A DNA stretch of 64,000 nucleotides from JARKPK01 sp964631235 (lineage in GTDB: Bacteria; Planctomycetota; Planctomycetia; Pirellulales; Thermoguttaceae), in contig CAZVZX010000001.1 of the NCBI GenBank assembly GCA_964631235.1, positions 186,001-250,000 on the forward strand, written 5' to 3'. Shown piece after piece: positions 46,692 to 55,317 of this stretch. The notes under the pieces were generated by a model. That model saw only the letters and a program-made list of their open reading frames with translations, was not told the origin of the DNA and did not search any database. The translations under genes were made by a program, and so were the position numbers. Numbering within the stretch: position 1 is the first letter of the stretch; each line of letters opens with the position of its first letter.

Positions 46692-47432
46692 TCACCGGTG
46701 GGCCCTCGCGTATGCAATTGCACGGGCCAGAAGGCTTTCGGCGAAACCGGCAAAACTTAGTTCTGCGCAGGGCTCCGAATACGTGCCGTGCTGCCCCTCG
46801 TCGCTGCGAGACATGATCAGGCAGGCCGCGTCATAAAGTCGATCCCGAACCATCTTTGTAAGCAGAATGCCGTATCGGTTCGCATACGAGGCACCGCGAA
46901 ACTCGGGAAAGACCGGAAAGTGAGGTTCGACGACAGTGACCGGTCGAGTCGATGCGTCGGCGTCTTCCAAAAGCATGAGGTAGCCAAGCCACGGTCGTGG
47001 ACAGCCGCAAAAGGCTCCCTCACGATACGCAGCCCAGAAATCGACGGCACTACCGATGGCTTCTTCGGTTCGATTGTTGTAATTGTTGCCGAACGATGGC
47101 CCAACCTGAGCCTTGAACTCGACAGAAGCGAACAAGCGACCATCTACCACAACAACGATGTCCCACTTCTTCTCTGCGCGATAGAAGCCGGGAAGCTCCA
47201 CACGAACGCGTCGATGGACGGCCGCATCACTGATCCCGGCTTCGACAACGAGCGTCTTCACCAGTTCGGCGAATCCGTCCATCTGTGCGCCGCCCGTTAC
47301 GGCGCTGCGGGCGCCCCGATCGCGTGTGCCGGACTTCACCCCCTGTGCGTTTGCCTGTCGTTGCCGCGTTTTCCAAAAATGGCGAACGGCCTCTTCAACC
47401 GCTGCGGTCAGTTTCTGCCGTTTCTTCGGCAT
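46692..47432 (-). CDS. PaeR7I/XhoI-family type II restriction endonuclease
   Basis: A 246-residue endonuclease expected to cut at CTCGAG by homology to PaeR7I/XhoI. The family core is clear: KKWDIVVVVDGRLFASVEFK, with catalytic Asp91, Glu105 and Lys107 (PD-(D/E)xK), followed by GPSFGNNYNNRTEEAIGSAV, DFWAAYREGAF and RPWLGYLMLLED. Length matches PaeR7I (about 246). The ATG at 47432 has GGTGGAG just upstream. It overlaps the 3' end of the methylase gene by 38 bases, so methylase is made first. CTCGAG sites occur in this window (for example 2861, 3953, 6340, 8843), so protection must come from a methylase. Confidence 0.9.
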   Translation of the reverse strand: MPKKRQKLTAAVEEAVRHFWKTRQRQANAQGVKSGTRDRGARSAVTGGAQMDGFAELVKTLVVEAGISDAAVHRRVRVELPGFYRAEKKWDIVVVVDGRLFASVEFKAQVGPSFGNNYNNRTEEAIGSAVDFWAAYREGAFCGCPRPWLGYLMLLEDADASTRPVTVVEPHFPVFPEFRGASYANRYGILLTKMVRDRLYDAACLIMSRSDEGQHGTYSEPCAELSFAGFAESLLARAIAYARAHR

Positions 47433-48480
47433 CTTCTCCACCCACTTGACTGCTGTGTATTCGAATCTGGACCGTCGAGAACAACCCGCCGGCTTCTTCG
47501 CGGAGCCTCCGCTCGGCCATCGCGAAGTAGTGCGGGTCGATTTCACAGCCGATGCTATTGCGGCCGCACCGCGCAGCCGCCACATTGGTCGTGCCCGTAC
47601 CCATGAACGGATCGAAGACCGTATCACCGACGAAACTGAACATCCTGATCAGCCGTTCCGCCAATTCCACGGGATAAGGCGCCGGATGCGACCGGGTGGA
47701 CGCCCCGGTAATTCCCGTCCAAATCTGTTGAAACCATCGTTGATGGTCTTCCGTCGATATCACACTCAATACGCGCTCTGCGAGCGAAGGCTTGCGGTAC
47801 CCGCCCGGCTTTCTTTCCATCAGAATGAACTCGATGTCGTTCTTGATCACGGCATTCGGTTCGTAGGGTTTGCCGAGAAAGCCGGCAGCGCCGTTCTCCA
47901 CCTCGTAGGCCGCGTTGGCAATCTTGTGCCAAATAATCGGGGCCAGATTATCAAACCCGATGCGCCGGCAGTGCTCTTGAATCGAAGCGTGCAGCGGCAC
48001 GACCGTGTGGCGTCCTCCGTTCTTCCGCCGAGACAAACATACGTCGCCGACGACGCATACCAGACGCCCGCCCGGCACCAGCGCGGCATAACACCGCGAC
48101 CATACGCGGTCCAACTCGGAGAGGAATTGCTCGTAATCGGCAATGTGGCCAAGCTGGCCCTCCGAGTGGCGGTATCGTTTGAGAGTCCAATAAGGTGGCG
48201 ACGTAACGACCAAATGAACCGATTCGCGCCCAAGGCCGTTGAAGAAGCGAGCGTCGCCAAAGTGAAGCTCGTGAGTCGTCGGTATCGAACGCACCGCATC
48301 AGCAATGACGCCCATCAACCGGGCATCCTTGGCAATGGCCGGGATCGCCGTCTGAGGGTTCGTGATCGAGCGCAGCTCTTCCGGAACCCATGAGTTCAGA
48401 TCTCGGGCGCAAGACAAACCCGCGGCGCCCGCCCCCGGCGCCCCCCGTCCCTTCATGTGCCCAATTGCTTTGGTCGTCAT
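47395..48480 (-). CDS. DNA methyltransferase of the restriction-modification pair
   Basis: A 361-residue S-adenosylmethionine-dependent DNA methylase. Catalytic motif IV TSPPYW lies at 93-98 and the SAM-binding motif I, FDPFMGTGTT, at 289-298, so the order is IV before I, the beta class. SPPY in motif IV is commoner in N4-cytosine than in N6-adenine methylases. The classical PaeR7I/XhoI methylases, as I recall, are N6-adenine enzymes of gamma class and over 500 residues, so this partner appears to be of different descent. Start is uncertain (48480 or a later Met), and no strong Shine-Dalgarno is seen. Confidence 0.88.
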   Translation of the reverse strand: MTTKAIGHMKGRGAPGAGAAGLSCARDLNSWVPEELRSITNPQTAIPAIAKDARLMGVIADAVRSIPTTHELHFGDARFFNGLGRESVHLVVTSPPYWTLKRYRHSEGQLGHIADYEQFLSELDRVWSRCYAALVPGGRLVCVVGDVCLSRRKNGGRHTVVPLHASIQEHCRRIGFDNLAPIIWHKIANAAYEVENGAAGFLGKPYEPNAVIKNDIEFILMERKPGGYRKPSLAERVLSVISTEDHQRWFQQIWTGITGASTRSHPAPYPVELAERLIRMFSFVGDTVFDPFMGTGTTNVAAARCGRNSIGCEIDPHYFAMAERRLREEAGGLFSTVQIRIHSSQVGGEDAEETAETDRSG

Positions 48481-48626
48481 GTCCGTATCAACGACATTCT
48501 TCCAATTGCCCTTCCCGTGCGCTTAGCCGGTCGCGGGGCGCGCCGCATCGCGCGGCTGCCGCTGCCCTCGCTCTCGTCGCGCATTGGAGGCCCGTTGCGA
48601 CGGTCCGAGTGCGAGTTCCCGGCTTG

Positions 48627-49274
48627 CTACTTGCCCGCGGCTGCCGGCTTCTTGTAGCAAACGGCAAATCCGTCGTTGCCGATCTGAACGATGGTGGTGA
48701 TCAGTTGCGGATGGCTTTTCACCGTGTCGAGAAAGTCCTTCATCTCGGCGGGCTGCCGCACGGCATTGTGGGCCAAGAACAATCCGCCCGGCTTCAATTT
48801 GGGGAACGTCAGCTCGAAGAACTTCAGATAGTCGGGCTTCCAGGCGTCGCAGAAAATGAAGTCGAACTCGCCCTCCAACTGCGGAATCACTTTGAAGGCG
48901 TCGTCCAAATGCAGAGTGACGATGTCGTTCATGCCCGCCTTGGCGAAATTCTCCTTCGCCTCGCCGCCGCGCTGCTTGTCGTATTCGATGGTGATCAGTT
49001 TGCCGCCGGTTTGCCGCAAGCCTCGGGCGATCCACAAGCCCGAATAGCCGTTCGATGTGCCGATCTCCAGCGCACGCTGAGCTTTGCTCACCTCGACCAT
49101 CATTTGCAGATAGCGCCCGTGGTCGGCGGGCACATTCAAACGCCGATTTTCGCGGCCGAACTTCTCGAGTTCCACGAGGAACTGATCCAAATCGAACGGT
49201 TCGGCCGCGCACACCAACGAAACACCGGAAACAGCCATCGAAAGCACAGAGAGAACGGCAACTCGGCGCAACAT
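48627..49274 (-). CDS. Secreted class I SAM-dependent O-methyltransferase
   Basis: A 215-residue protein with a Rossmann SAM fold like caffeoyl-CoA/catechol O-methyltransferases: RALEIGTSNGYSGLWIARGL (motif I), GGKLITIEYD, VTLHLDDAF, and FDFIFCDAWKPDYLKFFEL, with acidic metal-binding positions. It nevertheless begins with a convincing signal peptide (VAVLSVLSMAVSGVSLVCAAEP), which is odd for an enzyme needing cytoplasmic SAM. The start at 49274 follows GAGGAG by 9 bases. An internal start after the signal is conceivable. Substrate unknown. Confidence 0.82.
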   Translation of the reverse strand: MLRRVAVLSVLSMAVSGVSLVCAAEPFDLDQFLVELEKFGRENRRLNVPADHGRYLQMMVEVSKAQRALEIGTSNGYSGLWIARGLRQTGGKLITIEYDKQRGGEAKENFAKAGMNDIVTLHLDDAFKVIPQLEGEFDFIFCDAWKPDYLKFFELTFPKLKPGGLFLAHNAVRQPAEMKDFLDTVKSHPQLITTIVQIGNDGFAVCYKKPAAAGK

Positions 49275-49762
49275 GATTCTGGTCTCCTCAAAGAAGGTCA
49301 CCCAATAAAATTCGACTCGGGCGGTGCAACGCCCCATCGAGACGACGGTCGGCCGTCGTCGCCACCGGCTTTGGCTCAATGGGTCCACCCGAATCAGCTC
49401 GCACTCTGACAAACGCAGCCGCCCGCGCAGCGAAGCGGCCAACCGCGTGCCGGGCCGGCCATCAAGCCAAGACGACACTCTCCCCGCTCGACGTGGATTC
49501 TATCATGGAGCGCGGCCGAAAACAGCCGTCGCGGACAAGAGCCTCTCGGCTGCTGAAGCCGTCGCCGAATCCGTCGCGACGGCGGTAATCACGCAGAAGC
49601 TCACCCGCCTGACCGCCTCTGCCCGACAGCCGCACCGGTGCGGTGAAAGAGACAATGATCACGAAGCCTCTGTCTGCCAAAATCTTGGGGACCAGCGTTC
49701 GAGAAGACCGACGACAATGCCTGCCCCACGGCCTTGCAAAGCCGAACGGAGCGATGCGCAAC

Positions 49763-49800
49763 AAAAAAGCCCCCCGTAGGCGGGGCAGGGACCTACGAAG
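49763..49800 (-). terminator. Rho-independent terminator (minus strand)
   Basis: On the minus strand, GCCCC and GGGGC pair around GCCTACG (alternative stem CGTAGG/CCTACG), followed by TTTTTT (49768-49763). Confidence 0.75.
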
Positions 49801-49834
49801 GGCGTCGGTCTCGGGGCAAGCCCCTCGACCTAGT
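49763..49834 (-). ncRNA. Predicted small RNA, about 72 nt
   Basis: Starts about 7 bases after a good -10 box and ends in a U-run. It folds into a first hairpin GGTC-GA-GGGG-CTTG-CCCC-GA-GACC (two 4-bp helices around a tandem G.A pair) and a second, terminator hairpin GCCCC/GGGGC, alternatively CGTAGG/CCTACG, followed by six U. No reading frame of note lies within. No known family recognised. Confidence 0.5.
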
Positions 49835-49839
49835 CGCAC

Positions 49840-49868
49840 ATTATTTTATCGATCGGGCTACTTGGCAA
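49840..49868 (-). promoter_or_regulatory. Promoter of the predicted small RNA
   Basis: On the minus strand TTGCCA (49868-49863, 5 of 6) and AATAAT (49845-49840, 5 of 6) are separated by exactly 17 bases. Confidence 0.55.
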
Positions 49869-49899
49869 CCCCCCTTTAGCGACGATCGGGGTACCAATT

Positions 49900-49949
49900 G
49901 TTGCTTCTCGGACCACGCCCCCAAGATGTTGGGGGGCAAGTGGTGCAAC
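49900..49949. repeat. 50-base imperfect palindrome upstream of the small RNA
   Basis: Nested pairs on the minus strand: GTTGC/GCAAC, ACCAC/GTGGT, and a perfect 8-bp stem GCCCCCAA-CATC-TTGGGGGC at the tip. No T-run follows in either direction. It may be an RNA element, a regulator site, or part of a longer transcript. Confidence 0.5.
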
Positions 49950-50202
49950 CGTTACGTCCGCCCGTCCCCTTCCTCGATTAAAAGGACGGCCGGCTCGGCC
50001 AAGAGAAAAACGAAACGGATGAAAGACATGCGTCGGACTGCAATCACAGAACGCCCCATCGCCTTCGCACGACGACTCGACACGAACAAGCAACGGCGAC
50101 CCGACCAAGAGATCGAGTCGCCGTTTGGTGTTTCATGGCGGATGATTACGCCCTGCGAGCCGTTCGGCCTACTGCGGCCATGCTCCAACCATCAACAGGG
50201 CA

Positions 50203-50529
50203 TCAGAACACGTCGAGGTTGAAATGGTGCCCGGAATGATACCGACGAGCATCGGGATAATAGTTCTGCCAGCTCTTGTTATAGACCGGCACGCGCATCT
50301 CGGGCGGATAGCGATAGTACATGTCTTCGCTGCTGCGGTAGTAGTCCTCGCCCCAGAAGTTCTGCGGGTAATAAACGTAGGGATAGTGGTAAAACCGATT
50401 CCAGTCTTGCGTGCTGTAGGTTCGTCCCCATTGGCGATTGAACGCCTGTTGCGCCTCGGCTCGATCGGCCGAGAAGGCCACGCTGAGAGCGATCCCGCAG
50501 AACAACCCCCAAACGATTCGACGGATCAT
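50203..50529 (-). CDS. Small Tyr-rich secreted protein
   Basis: A 108-residue protein with a signal peptide (VWGLFCGIALSVAFSADRAEAQ) and a mature part very rich in Tyr, Pro and Trp: YHYPYVYYPQNFWGEDYYRS, YPPEMRVPVYNKSWQNYYP. Such short aromatic secreted proteins are common in planctomycetes, but I know no function; a cell-envelope or matrix role is a guess. AAGGGGGG is upstream of the ATG at 50529. The terminator at 49763 lies on the same strand 400 bases downstream. Confidence 0.72.
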   Translation of the reverse strand: MIRRIVWGLFCGIALSVAFSADRAEAQQAFNRQWGRTYSTQDWNRFYHYPYVYYPQNFWGEDYYRSSEDMYYRYPPEMRVPVYNKSWQNYYPDARRYHSGHHFNLDVF

Positions 50530-50810
50530 GGCATCCCCCCTTGATTCCTTTCGGACCCGCGACCAATGACGATCGCCTTGCGGACGGGTCCGCTGGTCGT
50601 CCAAACACTTGCCCCTGCGCACTTCATTGCGGTTCGCGCCGCCTCTCCCCCTCGGCGGCCGGCGCTGCGCATGGGCCGTCTTCCCCAATAGTGCATCGGC
50701 AGCGCGAACCGTCGGCATTGAAGGAATATCCGCCACAATCCGCAGGTTCGGCAATTCCCCTGCCGGCACTGTAGGCGTTGCAGGCGTTCGATCCGAACGT
50801 TCAGCCGCGG

Positions 50811-51668
50811 CTACGGGGCAGCGGTGGCCGCCCAACCCTCTCGATAGCTGGGGTACTGGAGTTGTATGCCCAAGCAGTTGAACAACTTGCGACTGCACAC
50901 CCTTTTATTCTCGCCGTCGTGTCGCTGAGAATCGGCGGCTGCGGCCGGCTCAACGAATTCGGGCGGAGGCAGCCCGAAGAGCTTGGCACCAAACGAGAAA
51001 TACTCGCGACGACGGGCCGGCTGCCCGTCGGAAACGTTGAAAAGCTCGGGCGGATCCACGCAATCGGCAACGGCCTCGATGATTCGGGCCGCGTCGTCAA
51101 CATGGATCAAATTGAGGAAGGAGTCAGCGGCCACCGGCATGGGCGACCGCCCTCTCAGCTCGTCGAGCCGCAACATTCGCCCCGGCCCATACATGCCCGC
51201 CATCCGCAGGATCACCGTACGGCCGGCCAACCAATGTCGGCCGAGCAACTGTTCGGCAGCGTGAATCGCGATGCTCGCCTCGCGCCTTGGGCGACATGGG
51301 CTCGTTTCGTCCACCCATGCGCCGTCGGCATGGCCATACACGCCGGTCGAGCTGACGAAAATCAGTTTCGCCGGCGGCGGAAGCCGCTGAAGGACGTTTT
51401 CCAACCCTTCAACATATACCTGGTGCCGCGATTGGCCGGCCCGTCGATCCCAGCCAATCGCATAGAGCACTGTCTCGCACTGAGGAAGATTCTCCAAGGT
51501 TTCCGCGCGCGTGACATCGGCCCGCAACGGCACGAGGCCAAGCGATTCGAACTCCGCGCATCGTTCGTCCGATCGCGAAACTACGAACACTCGATCGCCA
51601 CGTGCCGCCCATCGTCGTGCGACCCGGCAACCGAGAAACCCGCAGCCAAAGACGAGACGGTCGGTCAT
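50811..51668 (-). CDS. NAD-dependent epimerase/dehydratase (SDR) protein
   Basis: A 285-residue extended/atypical short-chain dehydrogenase. It has a Rossmann start RLVFGCGFLGCRVARRWAARG, a Ser/Tyr region FVSSTGVYGHADGAWVDETS (Tyr of the YxxxK pattern, Lys not at the expected spacing), and ILRMAGMYGPGR. These resemble the NAD(P)-binding YeeZ-like group (SDR_a5), in which catalysis is unproven. It follows ruvX by 80 bases on the same strand and may be co-transcribed. Confidence 0.82.
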   Translation of the reverse strand: MTDRLVFGCGFLGCRVARRWAARGDRVFVVSRSDERCAEFESLGLVPLRADVTRAETLENLPQCETVLYAIGWDRRAGQSRHQVYVEGLENVLQRLPPPAKLIFVSSTGVYGHADGAWVDETSPCRPRREASIAIHAAEQLLGRHWLAGRTVILRMAGMYGPGRMLRLDELRGRSPMPVAADSFLNLIHVDDAARIIEAVADCVDPPELFNVSDGQPARRREYFSFGAKLFGLPPPEFVEPAAAADSQRHDGENKRVCSRKLFNCLGIQLQYPSYREGWAATAAP

Positions 51669-51748
51669 GCTTCACTCCGAGCGCTGCAGCGCCGATTCGC
51701 CCCCTGCCCTGCGACCGGCTGCCGACATCGTCACGATTTCTATGCCCG

Positions 51749-52216
51749 TCAATGGGCGTCGAGGGCCCCGGGCGAATCACTCGGGGCGATGCGGTCGGCA
51801 TTGGCGCGGCGCCATTGGAGATACGAGGCAAGCAATATCTGGGCCGCCAACATGTCGCGCCGCGCCTTGCGCGACTTGCGAGAAAGGTCGACCGAAAGCA
51901 TCAACTCCTCTGCTTCGACGCTGGTGAATCGTTCGTCGAAGAACACCACCGGCACGGCCGTCTCTTTTTTCAGCCACGCGGCGAAGGAGCGAACCTGCTG
52001 CGACAACTTGCTCTCGCGGCCGTCGCAGTGGACCGGCAAACCGACCACGAACAACTCGATCTGCTCCTCGGCGACCAACCGGCGGAAGACCTCGGCATCG
52101 TGCGCGTCGCCGCGTCGCGTGAGGTTCTTCCAAGGGCTGGCGATCGAGTGCCCGGGGTCGCTAATGGCGATCCCAATCCGGACATTGCCGAAATCGACGC
52201 CCGCGATTCGTCCCAA
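51749..52216 (-). CDS. ruvX: Putative pre-16S rRNA nuclease / Holliday junction resolvase RuvX (YqgF)
   Basis: A 155-residue cytoplasmic nuclease of the YqgF family with an RNase H fold. The first strand carries IAGVDFGNVRIGIAISD (catalytic Asp8), then LFVVGLPVHCDG, VVFFDERFTSVEAE with acidic residues of the active site, and a C-terminal helix AAQILLASYLQWR. In most bacteria YqgF trims the 5' end of 16S rRNA and may act on junctions. The GLP-x-x-x-DG and DERFTS motifs are complete. It is essential in E. coli. Confidence 0.92.
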   Translation of the reverse strand: MGRIAGVDFGNVRIGIAISDPGHSIASPWKNLTRRGDAHDAEVFRRLVAEEQIELFVVGLPVHCDGRESKLSQQVRSFAAWLKKETAVPVVFFDERFTSVEAEELMLSVDLSRKSRKARRDMLAAQILLASYLQWRRANADRIAPSDSPGALDAH

Positions 52217-52309
52217 TCGAGTTCCCCCGTCTTCGCGCCTCGATCAATCAAACGGCGCCCGTCTGACGATTATGCTGCTTCATTGCCGGGAAAGCCGGCC
52301 TCGCCCATT

Positions 52310-53557
52310 CTATGTTACCCCTGCCTCGCGCTGTTGACGAGGCTCGCTACCCGTCGGCCAACCCGCTGCCGGATAAGCGGTCGCACGATATTGCTGGGGC
52401 GTTTGCCCGCACACCCGCTTAAAGACCAACCGCAATCGCTCGGCGGTTTGCAGGCCGCAAGCGGCGGCCACCTGCTGGAACTTGATCCGTTCGCCGCTGC
52501 CGAGCAGCCGCTTGGCGCGTTCGATCCGCTCGCGGCAAAGGTAGTCGTGAACCGTGCAGCCGAGCACGCGACGAAAGCGGATTTCCAATTGCCGCCGCGA
52601 AATCGAAGTGGCGCAGACAACGCGATCGACGCCGAACGGCTCCGTCAAATGATCGTGAATGAAATGGACGGCCGCGGCCACATGCGGGTCGTCCACGGCC
52701 ACGGTGTCGGTCGATTGTCGGGCAACCACTCCGTCAGAGGGCACGAGGATGTCGTGCGGCGGCGGCGGATGGCCGTCCATCAAACGATCGAGCAGCGCGG
52801 CGGTTTCGTAGCCCAAACGCCAGCCGTTGCGCGACACGCTGGAAAGCGTCGGCCGACAGAAATCGCACACGGTCGGGTCGTCCTCCATGCCCAGCACGGC
52901 CACATCGTGCGGGATGGCCAAACCCAATCGCTGGCATTCGTCCATCACGGCCCTTGCCCGATAGTCCTGCATCGCCAGCAGGCCGACAGGCGGACGCATC
53001 TGCCGCAACCACTTGGTCAAGGGAGCAATGCGTTGCGGCCAAGATTGCCTCGGATCGGGATGTCGCGGCGCTTCCAACACCGTACACGACACCCCGGCTT
53101 GCCGCGCGCGCTCGACGAACCCGGCGCACCGCTGTTGCGAAAACCATAGTCCGGCCACTCCATAATAGGCCAAACGCCGCAATCCGCGCTCCAGCAGATG
53201 CTCGGCCGCCAGCCGCCCCATCCCGTAGTGGTCGGGCATCACCCGCGGGAAGCCCGAGTCGCGCAGCGTGGCGGCCATGTTCACGATCGGTTTTCCCAGC
53301 CGCTTTGCCACGCGCAACTCGTCGCGACTGGTGATTGCCGCAATCACGCCGTCGCCCGGCCAACCGCGGAGGTCCGCCAGCGAGAGAGGCTCTTCGCCCG
53401 CCCAACTCAGCGCTGGCGGACTGGCCGTAATCAGCCAGCCGCCGCGCTGCTCGGCATAGTCCGAAACACCGCGCAGGAACAAGGCCATCCACGGCACCGA
53501 GACGGGATAGACCAGCGCCACGTGCCGAACCGGCTTCGTTTTCGGCCGACTTGCCAT
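52310..53557 (-). CDS. XylR-like transcription regulator (LacI-type sensor plus AraC HTH)
   Basis: A 415-residue regulator. The N-terminal 280 residues form a periplasmic-binding-like sugar sensor (VALVYPVSVPWMALFLRGVSDY, VIAAITSRDELR, VAVLGMEDDPTVCD), and the last 105 carry an AraC-type double helix-turn-helix (ISRRQLEIRFRRVLGCTVHDYL, RLRLVFKRVCGQTPQQYRA). This architecture is that of XylR, a sugar-responsive activator. GGAGGG lies 9 bases before the ATG at 53557. It is divergent from the dehydrogenase-isomerase pair at 53962-56301, its likely target. Confidence 0.9.
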   Translation of the reverse strand: MASRPKTKPVRHVALVYPVSVPWMALFLRGVSDYAEQRGGWLITASPPALSWAGEEPLSLADLRGWPGDGVIAAITSRDELRVAKRLGKPIVNMAATLRDSGFPRVMPDHYGMGRLAAEHLLERGLRRLAYYGVAGLWFSQQRCAGFVERARQAGVSCTVLEAPRHPDPRQSWPQRIAPLTKWLRQMRPPVGLLAMQDYRARAVMDECQRLGLAIPHDVAVLGMEDDPTVCDFCRPTLSSVSRNGWRLGYETAALLDRLMDGHPPPPHDILVPSDGVVARQSTDTVAVDDPHVAAAVHFIHDHLTEPFGVDRVVCATSISRRQLEIRFRRVLGCTVHDYLCRERIERAKRLLGSGERIKFQQVAAACGLQTAERLRLVFKRVCGQTPQQYRATAYPAAGWPTGSEPRQQREAGVT

Positions 53558-53961
53558 CGAGTTCAGCCCTCCGAAAAGGTCACTCCGAGGTTGTGTCTGC
53601 GCGATCGGTACTGTTCCCATTTGCCTTTGGGCGTTCCAGCGTCGCCAACACGCCTCGCTTCAACGTCCGCCGCGATTGCCAGTGGCGCGATTGATGCGTG
53701 CCGGCACACCTCTCCGCTCGAACAAACAAACCCCACCAGCGGGCCGTGCGGAAAACTCCAGTCTTTTGCGCAAAAAACCCTAGCAATTCCGTTGCCTCTT
53801 GGCCATGATAATCTTCGCGGCAGCATCTGCAAGCAGCCCAAGACAGCAAGCGCTCTGCATGGCGAATAAGCCAGAGCGGGTTGTCTGCCGTTATGCTTCA
53901 ACAAGGGGCTTCGAGCCATACAAGCGAGCATTCCCCACCTTTTTGAATAAAGGAACTCCCG
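53558..53961. other. Divergent intergenic control region
   Basis: 404 bases between the XylR-like regulator and the dehydrogenase gene. It should hold operators of the pair, but I could not recognise clear direct repeats or promoters. The segment near 53770-53830 is relatively AT-rich. Confidence 0.4.
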
Positions 53962-55317
53962 ATGAGCCACGCGCACGACCAGCATTCCCGCCGCGACTTT
54001 CTCCGACGCAGTGCAATGGCCGGTGCGGCCGCCGTTGCCGCGCCCTATCTGATTCCCAGCGGCATTCTGGCCGCCGACGGGCAGCCCGGCGCGAACGACC
54101 GCATCGGAATTGCCGGCATCGGCATCGGGCGACAAGGCACCGGCATCCTGACCCGGGCGGTTCGGGCGGCCGATGGAAAGTTCATCGGTGTTGCTGATGT
54201 GAGTTTGCCTCGGGCCGAGCAGAAATGCAAAGAGCTCGGCGGAGGCGTAGCCGTGCAAGACTATCGCCGCCTACTCGATCGCAAAGACGTTGATGCCATC
54301 GTCACCGCGACGCCGGAACACTGGCGGGCGATCATCTGTATCCACGCCTGCCAGGCCGGCAAAGACGTGTACGCGGAAAAGCCGGTAAGCCTGACGATCC
54401 GCGAAGGCCGACTGATGGTTCAAGCGGCGCGAAAGTATAAGCGCGTCTTCCAAGTGGGCAGCCAACAGCGCTCGACGGAAATCTGTCGCGTTGCCTGCGA
54501 GTTTATTCGCCGCGGCGGGCTCGGCAAGATCTCGAAGATTATCACGATGCGCTATCCCAGCCCGTTCTATTGCGGGCTGCCCGGGCAGCCCGTCCCCGAG
54601 GGCCTCGACTGGGATATGTGGTGCGGCCCGACGGAAGTGGTTCCCTTCCATCCCGAGTTGTACGTTCCTCGCGGCAAGCCCGGCTGGCTATCGTTCTACC
54701 CCTACTCGGGCGGCGAAATGACCGGCTGGGGCGCCCACGGGCTCGACATGATCCAGTGGGCCTTGGGCATGGATGAATCGGGCCCGACGGAAATCTGGGT
54801 CGAGGGCGATAAGTTCGATCCGCCGACGATCACCGAGCCGGAATCGAACGCCCGGCCGAACATCCAGTGCAGCAACCCGGCCGTCTTCTGGCGCTATGCC
54901 AACGGCGTGACCCTCGTGATGGACGAAACATTCGGCAAGCAGCCCGGCAAGCCGGCACCCACGGCCCCGAGCTTCGGCGGAATTGTGCATGGCGAAAAGG
55001 GAGTGGCCGTCATCGACCGCGGGAAGTTCACCACCGACCCGCCGGAACTGGCCAAGCAAGCGCTCGAAGGCGTAAAGAATCGAGAATCCCACGTCGAAAA
55101 CTGGATGGCCTGCATCAAAACGCGGCAACGTCCCAACGCCGACATCGAAATCGGGCATCGCTCGGCCACCGTGTGCCACTTGGGCAACATCGCCCGCTGG
55201 ACGCATCGCAAGCTTCGCTGGGATCCGGTCGCCGAGCACTTCATCGGCGACGCTGAGGCCGATCGCCATCTCGATCGCCCGCGACGCAAGCCGTACGTGC
55301 TGCCCGAAACCATCTGA
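53962..55317 (+). CDS. Tat-exported Gfo/Idh/MocA family oxidoreductase
   Basis: A 451-residue periplasmic NAD(P)-dependent sugar dehydrogenase-like protein. A Tat leader (SRRDFLRRSAMAGAAAVAAP) is followed by the Rossmann start IGIAGIGIGRQGTG, IVTATPEHWRA and the catalytic YAEKPVSLTIREGR. The C-terminal domain shows GGEMTGWGAHGLDMIQWALG with the active-site histidine. It is followed 159 bases later by a sugar isomerase-like gene and lies opposite a XylR-type regulator, suggesting sugar or polyol oxidation. Confidence 0.9.
   Translation: MSHAHDQHSRRDFLRRSAMAGAAAVAAPYLIPSGILAADGQPGANDRIGIAGIGIGRQGTGILTRAVRAADGKFIGVADVSLPRAEQKCKELGGGVAVQDYRRLLDRKDVDAIVTATPEHWRAIICIHACQAGKDVYAEKPVSLTIREGRLMVQAARKYKRVFQVGSQQRSTEICRVACEFIRRGGLGKISKIITMRYPSPFYCGLPGQPVPEGLDWDMWCGPTEVVPFHPELYVPRGKPGWLSFYPYSGGEMTGWGAHGLDMIQWALGMDESGPTEIWVEGDKFDPPTITEPESNARPNIQCSNPAVFWRYANGVTLVMDETFGKQPGKPAPTAPSFGGIVHGEKGVAVIDRGKFTTDPPELAKQALEGVKNRESHVENWMACIKTRQRPNADIEIGHRSATVCHLGNIARWTHRKLRWDPVAEHFIGDAEADRHLDRPRRKPYVLPETI

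Larger units (their letters stand above)
49275..50202 (-). other. Long spacer holding a predicted small RNA
   Basis: 928 bases. The left 480 bases show nothing convincing. The segment 49760-49950 is strikingly structured: a minus-strand promoter, a short RNA with terminator, and a 50-base palindrome just upstream, all listed separately. A short sequence at 49950-50200 links it to the Tyr-rich protein gene. Confidence 0.5.
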
